Of a DNA stretch of 64,000 bases, positions 48,517 through 56,539 are shown in pieces; position 1 is the first letter of the stretch; every line of letters begins with the position of its first letter. Under the pieces are notes generated by a model. It did no database searches. It was not told where the DNA came from and worked only from the letters and a program-made list of their open reading frames with translations. Origin of the DNA: Hirsutella rhossiliensis (taxonomy: Eukaryota > Ascomycota > Sordariomycetes > Hypocreales > Ophiocordycipitaceae); contig NW_025408672.1 in assembly GCF_020360975.1 (NCBI RefSeq), positions 1,550,001 to 1,614,000 on the forward strand, given 5' to 3'. The position numbers were made by a program, and so were the translations under genes.

Positions 48517-50640
48517 TCATTCACCTGCGCTGCTTCTCTCTCCGCCGCGTCTTGGGAGCAGGCTCGGATTGTGGACCGCCAAGTCGGCGAGATGGTCGTC
48601 CCAGAGCCTCAAGACGGGGTCTCGGCGGTCGTCGGAGGCGGCAGCCGTCTTCTTCTTGCCGTCATCTAGGTAGCGGTAAGGCTTCTCGTCGGCAAAGCAG
48701 GCCGTCTCGAGGGCGTCGGGCAGGACGCCGTCGAGGATCCAGGCACGAGCGATGGCGTCGGTGCAGCGCGAGGTGTCGCGCGACGAGTGGCCGTAGCCGT
48801 GGTGGGCGATGAGACGGGCGTTGGCGTGGCCCATTTCGGCAAGGAGGCGGCGGCCGTTGCGGAGCGGCGTGGCAGGGTCGTACGTCTCGGCGATGAGAAG
48901 CACAGGGTTGCGCAGCGTGTGGTTCAGGTCGCCGCGGAACACCTCGGCCGGATGGGGCCAGTAGTCGACAAAGTGGCGGCAGGGAAAGACAAATGCGAAG
49001 CGCGAATTGCCTGCGATCCACGATTGCTGCGTCATGTTGAGCCACAGGGCGTCCCACCAGCGGATGCCCTCGGGCGGCTCGGGCGCGTCATACGAGTCGG
49101 CACAGATGACGAGCGTGCCCAGCTCGTCGGAGCTCGGGCGGCTCTTGGGCGGGGCCGGCAGCGTCGGGTCGTAGCCCCACGCCGAGCGCTCCAGCATCTC
49201 GGCCGCCAGCGTCGAGTTGCCGGCCTCGAGCTCGAGCAGCATCCGCGCCAGCGCCGGCCAGCTGCGCGCGTTGTACAGCGCCCCGTAGATGGCCTGCACC
49301 AGCGCCGAGTAGGTGACGAGGGACGGGCCCGTTGCCTTGGTGTATCCGGGCACGGGGCGCTCGATGAGCGACGAGAGCAGCGTGTGCATACGCAGCTCCA
49401 GCTCGGCGACGGTGACGTTGGAGTGGGGCTCTGGGCCGGCTCCGGCTCCGGCTCCAACGGCGCTGCTCCCGGGCACCTTGACGGGCTTGGCGAGCGCGCA
49501 GTGTTCGGGTCCCGCATCGACACATTCGCCAAGAAACCCGTCGTGCCAGGCATTGGTGACGTTGTCGAGGGCGGTCCAGCCAAAGCCCCCCAATAGGCGA
49601 TGATCGCGCACATACTCGGTGCCGTCGAGGATCAAGCGGCCCACGCTGCCGGGAAACATGTTTGCAAAAGTTTGGCCAATGCCGGTGCCATAGCTAACAA
49701 GATAGCCCGTCAGAACCTCCTCGCCGAGCGCCAGCCGGATGCGCTCGAGGTCGCGTGCGACAAAGGCCGTCGACACGAAGCGGGCCAAGTCGCCGTGCAG
49801 ACGGTAGCAGGCGCCAAAGATGGCCTCGCTCATGGCGTCGGCAAACTCAAGCTGCGCGCGCGGCGACGGCGACACTTGGCGGTACTCGTTGGCCTTGAGG
49901 GCCCAGTGGTCGCGGTCCACGTCGTGCGGGAAGCAGGCCAGCGCCGGCAGCGACGCGTTGACGCCGCGCGGGTCCCAGCCCAGCACGTCGTACCGCCCGC
50001 CGCTCAGACGCCGCGTCACCATCTCGGCCGATCGCCACGCCATGGCTGTGCCGCTGCCGCCGGGGCCGCCGGGGTTGATGACAATGGTGCGCTCGCTCTT
50101 GTGTCCGGCTTGCTTGTCTCGGCCGGGGCGTTTCCGGGCGAGTCCCGAGACTTGCAGCTTGGTCACGGCCAGGCGCACGATGCGAGTGTCTGACTGGTTG
50201 GTGTAGTCGAGGGGCACGTCGAGGTAACCGCAGAGGTAGATGGCGCGTCCGGCATATTGGTCGTCATGGCCATGACGGTGATGATGACGCCGTCGCCCTT
50301 CGAGGTCGGCGTCGTCGGGGGCGGTGGCGTTGCCCCAGCTCCAGTGCTTCGGGTCCGGGTCAAACAAACGGGCCCAGCTCCGGTGTGGATCCGCATCCTC
50401 GAGCGCCGGCGGCAGCGTCGCGTTGGTGCACGGCAGGAAGCGAAAGGGGTCGCCGGCGCGGGGGAACTGGCCGTAGGGCGACTTTGAGCATATCGACCGG
50501 TCGCGGTGGTGGTTACGGTAGAGGCCGGCCAGGCAAAAGAGGCCGAGGACCAGTGCCGTCGCCCGCACCAGCCACGAGCTCCGGGCCAGCGGGGGCCTCA
50601 GCACGGCGGTGGCGGGAGGCTTCGTCTTCTCCTTCTCCAT
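48517..50640 (-). CDS. Membrane-anchored TAP-like alpha/beta-hydrolase (peptidase S33 type)
   Basis: 707 residues, single exon, ATG at 50,640 and TGA at 48,517. Residues 24-41 form a signal anchor (WLVRATALVLGLFCLAGL) after a short basic N-terminus, so a type II membrane or secretory-pathway enzyme is likely. The hydrolase domain begins with VINPGGPGGSG (187-197, oxyanion loop) and DVLGWDPRGVN (218-228). The nucleophile elbow is LVSYGTGIG with Ser316. The C-terminal TAP-like domain gives LLIAETYDPATP (Asp588) and HGYGHSS (His618), completing a plausible Ser-Asp-His triad. Relatives are fungal and bacterial tripeptidyl aminopeptidase-like proteins that release short N-terminal peptides; the substrate here is unknown. 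Odd points: the elbow has Leu instead of the first Gly of GxSxG, and a His/Arg-rich insert (RRRHHHRHGHDD) lies at 116-127. Several NxT/NxS sites fit secretion. Confidence 0.9.
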   Translation of the reverse strand: MEKEKTKPPATAVLRPPLARSSWLVRATALVLGLFCLAGLYRNHHRDRSICSKSPYGQFPRAGDPFRFLPCTNATLPPALEDADPHRSWARLFDPDPKHWSWGNATAPDDADLEGRRRHHHRHGHDDQYAGRAIYLCGYLDVPLDYTNQSDTRIVRLAVTKLQVSGLARKRPGRDKQAGHKSERTIVINPGGPGGSGTAMAWRSAEMVTRRLSGGRYDVLGWDPRGVNASLPALACFPHDVDRDHWALKANEYRQVSPSPRAQLEFADAMSEAIFGACYRLHGDLARFVSTAFVARDLERIRLALGEEVLTGYLVSYGTGIGQTFANMFPGSVGRLILDGTEYVRDHRLLGGFGWTALDNVTNAWHDGFLGECVDAGPEHCALAKPVKVPGSSAVGAGAGAGPEPHSNVTVAELELRMHTLLSSLIERPVPGYTKATGPSLVTYSALVQAIYGALYNARSWPALARMLLELEAGNSTLAAEMLERSAWGYDPTLPAPPKSRPSSDELGTLVICADSYDAPEPPEGIRWWDALWLNMTQQSWIAGNSRFAFVFPCRHFVDYWPHPAEVFRGDLNHTLRNPVLLIAETYDPATPLRNGRRLLAEMGHANARLIAHHGYGHSSRDTSRCTDAIARAWILDGVLPDALETACFADEKPYRYLDDGKKKTAAASDDRRDPVLRLWDDHLADLAVHNPSLLPRRGGERSSAGE

Positions 50641-51000
50641 GGTCGGCGTCAGCGCGTCTCCTGCGGTGGCCTTGATGCTGTATGCCTTGTGCGTGATCCA
50701 GTTGATTACAGCCAGGAAAGTTGGAAACGGTTGGATGAGACAATATGGCAGTCTACCGAGGGAGCACGAAGCACTCAGTGAACAGTTCCTCCAGGCTGGA
50801 CGGGGAGCATGGCAAGGGCTTTATCAGCACAAGGCCGGCTCAATAAGGTGGCAATATTTCCGCCTGTCTCGCGCACGGGGCCGGACGGAGGTCCCTTTAC
50901 GGTTGTTTCTCCTTCTTTGCTTATTGGCGCGTGACCCCCTCGGCTGCGCTATTAGGGATGATTATATCCGCGGGGCGTGGACGGGTGTAACTAGACTTAA
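50641..51000. other. Upstream region of the hydrolase gene and island border
   Basis: Normal sequence up to about 51,000 should contain the minus-strand promoter of the hydrolase; no clear TATA box was found. RIP-type sequence begins abruptly near 51,000 (CTTAAAAATACCTATAGG), and by 51,040 CA/TG are almost gone. Confidence 0.5.
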
Positions 51001-51389
51001 AAATACCTATAGGTGTTCACTACCTACCTATAGGCTATTATAAGGCTACTATAAGTACTTAGTATATAAGTAAGTTTAAAAAAGGTACTTAAAAGTATAT
51101 ATAGGTATATTTAAGCTACTTATAAGTATTACTTATTTAGTTTTATTATATAAATTACTTATATATATCTTAATATAAGGTGCTTATAGAATATATATAG
51201 GCTATAAAGCTAAAAGTAATATTAAATTAAAAGGTAAGATCTTATAAATATTTATTTATTTAGTTAATATTAAAGGACCTATTAAAATATTTAAGAAAGC
51301 TACTTTTTAATAGTAACTAAAAACTATAGCTTATTTTACTTAAGTAAAAACTAATTACTTACCTTACTTTTACTTTAAGTTTATATTTA
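51001..51389. other. RIP-mutated AT-rich segment left of the MULE
   Basis: AT-rich, TA-rich sequence with no readable frame. The MULE target duplication TATATTTA ends it at 51,382-51,389. Together with 54,374-54,720 it is the sequence that existed before the MULE insertion. Confidence 0.5.
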
Positions 51390-51521
51390 GAGTATTACTA
51401 TTTATATAGATAAAAGTCTCTATTTATATAGACGATCTACTTTTTCTACGCGTACCCCGCCCGCCCAGCCCCCGCCACCTAATTTAGCTGCACCAACGTG
51501 GCAAAGGAGGGAGCCGCGCTA
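51390..51521 (+). repeat. MULE left TIR
   Basis: 132 bp, inverted match of 54,234-54,365. It retains GCTGCACCAACGTGGCAAAGG-type sequence where the right TIR has only TA versions. Confidence 0.92.
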
Positions 51522-51617
51522 AGCGTAGCGTAAAGCCCCGCTAAGGGAGAAATCTGCCCTTCCTACCTACATCGCAAAGTGAAGCTATTCGCGATAGACC
51601 TACGATTTATCCTCAAC

Positions 51618-51725
51618 GAGCCTGCCGAAGAGCCTGCCGAAGAGCCTGCCGAAGAGCCTACCGAACAGCCTGCCGAACAGCCTGCCGAATAGCCTGCCGA
51701 ATAGCCTGCCGAACAGCCTGCCGAA
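51618..51725 (+). repeat. Nine 12-bp tandem repeats in the MULE transposase
   Basis: Nine consecutive 12-bp units GAGCCTGCCGAA, with first codon GAG, CAG or TAG, encoding E/Q-P-A-E. The two TAG units are RIP products of CAG. It forms an acidic, proline-rich N-terminal linker. Confidence 0.95.
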
Positions 51726-52823
51726 GAGCTCGTCGGGCTGCCAATTCCACCTCTGCCGCCCTCGCTAACCTTTAACTCCTTTAACGAGCTCTACGACTTC
51801 CTCTAGAGCTTCTATCGCAGTCATAGCGCCGCTATCGTTAAGAGCTCTAGCTCACGTAAGCGTAAGATCAACGGGTAGGTCTTACCTATATACGTTATAT
51901 TTATTTATAATCGTAGCCTCTAACGAGCTTCGTTAAGCAACGGCCTTTATAAAGCTTCCTTATAGAAGCTTAACTGCCCCGTTAAGATTATCGCATCCGT
52001 AATAAAGAGATCCTACTAACAGTAGACTTTTCGCGTTAACGATAGTTAATATAACTATAGGTAATTAATCGACCCTTTAGCTTATAACGTCTATCGCCGC
52101 CGAACCTAAGTATAGTAAGAGCTCGAGAGAAGCCTTTCTAAGCATCGTGCCCTCCTAGCTCGCGAGATTGCCTCGATTATTAGGGACTCTACTAAAGAGA
52201 GCTTCTTCCGCTAGCGAGATATATATAACGACCGCTAGAAGATCTATACCGCGGCCCTTAGTAGTAAGACTATAACCTAGGCCTTTATTAATTACCTCTA
52301 ACGCGGCGGCCTTAAGTATATAGTTAAATTTAGCAACGATAACGATAAGTAGAAGGTCAAGGCTATCTTCTAGATATACCCTTAGTGCGAGTAGATATAG
52401 AAGCGCTTTCTAGAAGTCTTAGGACTTAATAATATATATAAAACGAACCGGTTTAAGATATATCTCTTCTAGGCTACTAGAGTTACTAATTAACGGTCTA
52501 TAGCTAACTTCGCTTTTAGCCTTATTAATATAGAGAAGGAGGAAGGGTTCTAGTAGCTTTATAAACGCCTTAACGAGCTTCGCCTTAAAGTTAGGGTCCT
52601 AGCGCCTTTTATAGTTATTATAAATAAGGAAAAAGCCCTTAAAAACGCACTCTTATACGTTTTCCCTTTATTATAGTAATAACTTTACGTTTACTATATT
52701 AACGCTAATATTAACGCGAAAATTAAGTTACGTTAAAAGGAGCCTAGCGGCGTTAATAATAATAACGATAATAACGATAATAAAGCTAATAGCGTTAATA
52801 GCGCTAACGATCCTACTAATATC

Positions 52824-52896
52824 TGTCGCGTATACTATATGCGTTAATTGACGCTGTCGCTTATATCTAATAGGCGGCCACATCTTTTTCGTGACA
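52824..52896 (+). mobile_element. Solo LTR of the TRIM-a/b family
   Basis: 73 bp, starting TGTCGCGTATAC and ending TTCGTGACA, flanked by the perfect duplication ATATC (52,819-52,823 and 52,897-52,901). Unlike TRIM-a and TRIM-b it keeps its TG and CA pairs. It lies inside the transposase, so it postdates the MULE. Confidence 0.93.
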
Positions 52897-54233
52897 ATAT
52901 CTTCCTTAGTAGAGTCGCTATATAAGAAGAAGCCGAAGATAAGATCTTAAGCGTATAACCTATATAACTTAAAGACTATAGCCGCGAGGGGATATTTACT
53001 ACTTAGAAGGCCGTTATCTATACCCTAACTAAGGTAGGCTTCTAGTTAGCTTAGCGGGCGCTTAATTATAAGTATAGATAATACTAAGGCTATATCGTAA
53101 GATATATTTCTAAGGAATATATACTATAGTAAGAGTAGTAGGCTTATTACTATATTAGCCGCTATTATAACTTTAGCTAGAAGGTTAATAGCTTAGTCGA
53201 GACTATATATAAAGATATAAAGTCGTATTTACTTATAGGCACCGGCGATCTCTTCTACTTATATACTACGTTAGAGTAAATAATCGCGAATAAAGAACGC
53301 TCCTATATCTAAGAGGCGGCCCGCTAAAAGTTAAGGTAGCGGCTTCTTTATCTCAGCTAAAAATAGCTAGGTAAGCTAAACGTTAAACTTACCTACTAAG
53401 CGGTTAACCTCCTTACTAAGTAATACCGGCTTACCTTAGCCGCGATGCCCTTAGAGCCTAGGTAAGAGCAGGAGTTATAGCCGCTACCGTATTATATAGG
53501 TCGATTTATATAGTAGTAAGGGCTTCTTTATATATATACGATCTTCTAACGCCTTTAAGCTAACGTTCTACTTATAAAGTACGATATTTACCCTTAGTAG
53601 TAGCTTAAGAAGCCTCTAGTAGAGAAGCCCCCCCTTTTATATACGAATTACGCTAATCCTTACTATTAGGATCTTAACGAGCTACTTCTTTAAATCCGAG
53701 ACCCTAATATCGTTTAAAGCCTCTATAGCCGACCTCGCGTTGCTAAGAATACTAGCCTACCTATGCCTTAAGACCTAAGGCTATATCGAGATAAAGACGA
53801 CGATGCCGCGCAGCTAGCTTCGCAGCCGGCCTTATAGTTAGTTAGAGGCACGCAGAGACGGCTGCCGCGGTCTAGTAAGGCAAGCACCCGCCGCCTTAAC
53901 GCTAGCGTACGCCGCACGCGCATATAAGCCGAGATCGATAAAGGAGGCAGTTAGGGCTCTACCCGGCCGTTATTAGGAAGATCGCGAGCGCGCGTAAATA
54001 CACGGGGAAGGGGATCTCGAGGGAGACGGGGCAGAGGTATAAGGGCTACGCCGGCCTCGTCGGTAGAGGAGGTTATCCTAGCTACGCAGCCCACGCCCAC
54101 GTAGCCTAGGCCGGACTATTAGCCGGGCCGCAATATACGACGTAATATACGTATATCTCGCGATAATCGCGAAGATACGTTATTTAAACGAATTAAGGTG
54201 CCCTAGGCTTATAGGTATATATAATCTTTACGC

Positions 54234-54365
54234 TAGCGCGGCTCCCTCCTTTACTACGTTAGTATAGCTAAATTAGGTAGCGGGGGCTAGGCGGGCGGGG
54301 TACGTATAGAAAAAGTAGATCGTCTATATAAATAGAGACTTTTATCTATATAAAGAGTAATACTC
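54234..54365 (-). repeat. MULE right TIR
   Basis: 132-bp inverted copy of 51,390-51,521, with CA/TG replaced by TA. Confidence 0.92.
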
Positions 54366-54373
54366 TATATTTA

Positions 54374-54720
54374 ACCTACTACTTAATAATTAATAAAGTA
54401 GATTAACTTATTAAATAATATAGTATTTTATTATATCCTTAACTATTAACTTAGACTATTAATACTTACCTTTTTAATAGTAAATATAAATTAATTAAAG
54501 GTTAAGTTAAGAGTGCTAGTAATCCTCTTAATAGTCCTTTTCTTTAACTAAGCTAAAGGCGTTAATTACTATTACTTAAGCTTTCTAACGGATTTCCTTA
54601 AGGGAGTATATCTTAAGTTATTTCTACCTTAAGATAGCCCTAGCTCTCTTAAGCTTAAACGGCTACTTAAGCCTCTTTTCCTTATCTTTTTCTTTCTTTA
54701 AAGCTATAACTATAGCTCTA
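54374..54720. other. RIP-mutated segment, unassigned
   Basis: AT-rich, CA/TG-poor sequence between the MULE and a C1-like LTR. No frame or motif was recognised. Confidence 0.4.
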
Positions 54721-55014
54721 TATAAAAGTCTTTAACTATTATAAGCTATAGGCTTAAGCTATAGCCTAAGCTATATAGTTATATATAAAGGCCTAGATCT
54801 TATATATATATATATAGGCTAGCCGCGTATAAAAGAGCTCTATATAGCTTATTAATATTATCCTATAAATAGTACTTATATATATATACCTTTACTTACT
54901 TTATAATAGTATAAGTTATTAACTAATAGATTTAATAGATATCTTACTAAAAAAAAGTACTACTCTTTTAATACTTTGCCTCCTCCTAAGTAAATAAAAG
55001 GTATTATAGCTATC
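54721..55014 (+). mobile_element. 5' fragment of a C1-family chromovirus (LTR plus leader)
   Basis: The LTR at 54,721-54,908 matches C1 in the opposite orientation. It is followed by the same leader (GTATAAGTTATTAACTAATA) and gag-start region as C1 (complement of 8,812-8,710). Collinearity stops after TATAGCTATC at about 55,014. No duplication was found, consistent with truncation. Confidence 0.8.
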
Positions 55015-55763
55015 TATTATAAAGTAAGTAAAAGGATATTATCGGAAGACGCGGTTATTAGTTATATATATTAATTGCAGCGCACCTATCGGAGCGCGTT
55101 CTACTTTTGCCTGCGTGGCGCAATAGTCTTCGCGACAGTTATAAGCCCGGGAGGGGATAGCACACTACCCCTATAACTTCCGGTAACTGCGCGCGGTACG
55201 GGGTTTAATCCCCCGTAGACGACTACCTCTCTTAGATTTCCTTGGGTTATTGGCGTGGCGCTTAGTGTTCGACTCCCGCGTCTTAGGCTATAAGGTCTAG
55301 GGCTCCCGGCGGAGCCGCGATCCCTAAGGGGGTGTGTCGGAAGACGCGGTTGTTAGTTATATATATTAATTGCAGCGCACCTATCGGAGCGCGTTCTACT
55401 TTTGCCTGCGTGGCGCAATGGTCTTCGCGATAGATATACTATAAGTGCCTTTTATTATACTATAATAATAAGCTATAGAGGATCTAACTATATACTACGC
55501 TTATTACTATTAAATATATATATATATATATAGCTTACCTTACCCTATAATACTATTAGCTAAGGTCTAGGCTAATACCTAGACCTATACTAAAGGTAAA
55601 TACCTTTATATAAGGTCCTTACCTTTCTTTTTATAAGCGGTCCCTTATAATATTAATCTTCTACCTTAGCGCGCGGCTAAGAAGTAAATAACCTATTAGT
55701 ACGCTCTTATTACTCTTTCTTCTTAACTATACTATTATTATTAATATTAATAGTAATAGCTAT
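55015..55763 (-). repeat. Possible diverged C1-like LTR in reverse, then unassigned sequence
   Basis: Leaving out TRIM-c, 55,015-55,039 plus 55,438-55,530 resembles a C1 LTR in the reverse orientation (TATTATAAAGTAAGTAAAAG, later ATAATAAGCTATAGAGGATC, then an (AT)n run). The rest, to 55,763, has a GCTAAGGTCTAGGCTAA motif that recurs at 62,580. No coding frame is seen. Confidence 0.35.
55040..55432 (+). mobile_element. TRIM-c, 393-bp miniature LTR retrotransposon with different LTRs
   Basis: 98-bp LTRs at 55,040-55,137 and 55,335-55,432, duplication GATAT at 55,035-55,039 and 55,433-55,437. The two LTRs differ at only four positions, all TG/TA or CA/TA. The primer site GTTATAAGCCCGGGAGG follows the first LTR and CCTAAGGGGGTG precedes the second. 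The interior (197 bp) is non-coding and holds tRNA T-arm-like sequences (55,198-55,216 and 55,265-55,279). The LTR end contains TGGCGCAATGG, like a tRNA A-box. LTR sequence is unrelated to TRIM-a/b except at the ends. Confidence 0.95.
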
Positions 55764-56240
55764 TGTCGCGAAGCGTGGCCTGATTTCGCAGTTCTCGGAG
55801 ATATCCCTTAGCACGAGGGACCTAGGAAGCTAAAAAACAGGTTTTAAGGAAGGAGCTGAAAGGAGGTGCAGAGAGGAGGGTGGGGGCAAGAGGGGAAACA
55901 GAAGTGGCGATGGCTTCCTATAGAGGTGGCGAGAGATAAGACGGATGTGCCGGCAACGGCTAGAAAGGAGGGGAAAAACCGGCAAAAAGCTCGGTAGTTA
56001 AAAGGACATTAGTGGCTTCTTTAAGCAGGATCTTCTTTGTTAATTAAGATACTAGACGGGTATAAAGAGGGGCGTTAGATAGAGGAAAGAAGGACAATTA
56101 AGGAAATATAACAATTACTCCCCTACCTTTATTGCTGCCCCCGTAAGATTTAAACATCTCTGCCCTACCTGTCCGACCCCTTACTTCTACTTTTACCTTT
56201 ATGTATTTTATATATACTTCTCGCATCTCTCTTCGCGAGA
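55764..56240 (+). repeat. Copia 5' LTR
   Basis: 477 bp. The first and last ten bases are nearly self-complementary (TGTCGCGAAG and CTTCGCGAGA). It ends in GA rather than the usual CA; the same GA is seen at 10,861. Confidence 0.93.
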
Positions 56241-56257
56241 GTTATGAGCCCGGGAGG
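56241..56257 (+). other. Copia primer-binding site matching initiator tRNA-Met anticodon half
   Basis: GTTATGAGCCCGGGAGG directly follows the LTR. Its complement ends GGGCTCATAAC, the anticodon stem-loop (CAU) of eukaryotic initiator tRNA-Met. Copia and some other Ty1/copia elements are known to prime from a cut half of this tRNA. The ATG survives here but is ATA in the older copies and TRIMs. Confidence 0.85.
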
Positions 56258-56539
56258 AATAGAATTCCTATACCTTCCGGCTGCTGTAAAAGGCACCTTT
56301 CTTGCATCCCTCGTGGCTTCCTTTTACCCCTCTTACTAGAAAAGCCGATTTTTAACCGACTTTTCTGCCCCCTCTTCTTTCGCAACGATAACGAAAATCG
56401 ACTCCTCTACCGTCCCGACGGTCCGTAGGACGATTCTTACAGAGCCCTAAGATTAGGATAAGTAGGTAAAGGAGCTACGGGCTCGTGTAGACAGAACTAT
56501 CTATAATTTAGTCTTTTCTAATAAGTAGGACCCTCTCGA

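Larger units (their letters stand above)
51570..53760 (+). pseudogene. MULE transposase (RIP-damaged, split by a solo LTR)
   Basis: Plus frame. The N-terminal 12-bp repeat region (EPAE/QPAE) is followed by a FAR1-like DNA-binding segment near 51,770-52,090 (FNELYDFL-SFYRSHSAAIVK, NGLYKAS, CPVKI). The MULE catalytic region near 52,400-52,720 reads GLNNIYKTNRFKIYLF (family: xDxTYKTNxFxMPL) and then INKEKALKNALLYVFP (family: TDRExALxxAIxxVFP). The C-terminal part after the solo LTR (52,902-53,320) is typical of the MULE helical end (IVRYISKEYIL, IKSYLLIGTGDLFYL). The first catalytic Asp reads Asn (GAT to AAT after T, a RIP change). Start not defined. Confidence 0.82.
51390..54365 (+). mobile_element. 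MULE DNA transposon with 132-bp TIRs
   Basis: Terminal inverted repeats at 51,390-51,521 and 54,234-54,365 begin GAGTATTACT. The flanking 8-bp duplication TATATTTA is at 51,382-51,389 and 54,366-54,373. The interior encodes a Mutator-like transposase. The left end keeps many CA/TG pairs while the right end is RIP-mutated. A solo TRIM LTR interrupts the transposase at 52,824. Confidence 0.92.

Noticed and set aside
48283..48669. 128-codon plus frame with an upstream-looking TATAAAAG at 48,397
   Set aside because: The TATA box lies inside the frame, not before it; the product has no recognisable features and overlaps the 3' end of the hydrolase.
48787..50193. Plus-strand frames of 269 and 197 codons over the hydrolase gene
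   Set aside because: Shadows of a GC-rich reading frame; no domains, while the minus frame has a full catalytic triad.
55198..55279. A functional tRNA gene
   Set aside because: Only T-arm and box-like pieces are present; no acceptor stem or full cloverleaf could be drawn, and the sequence lies within TRIM-c.
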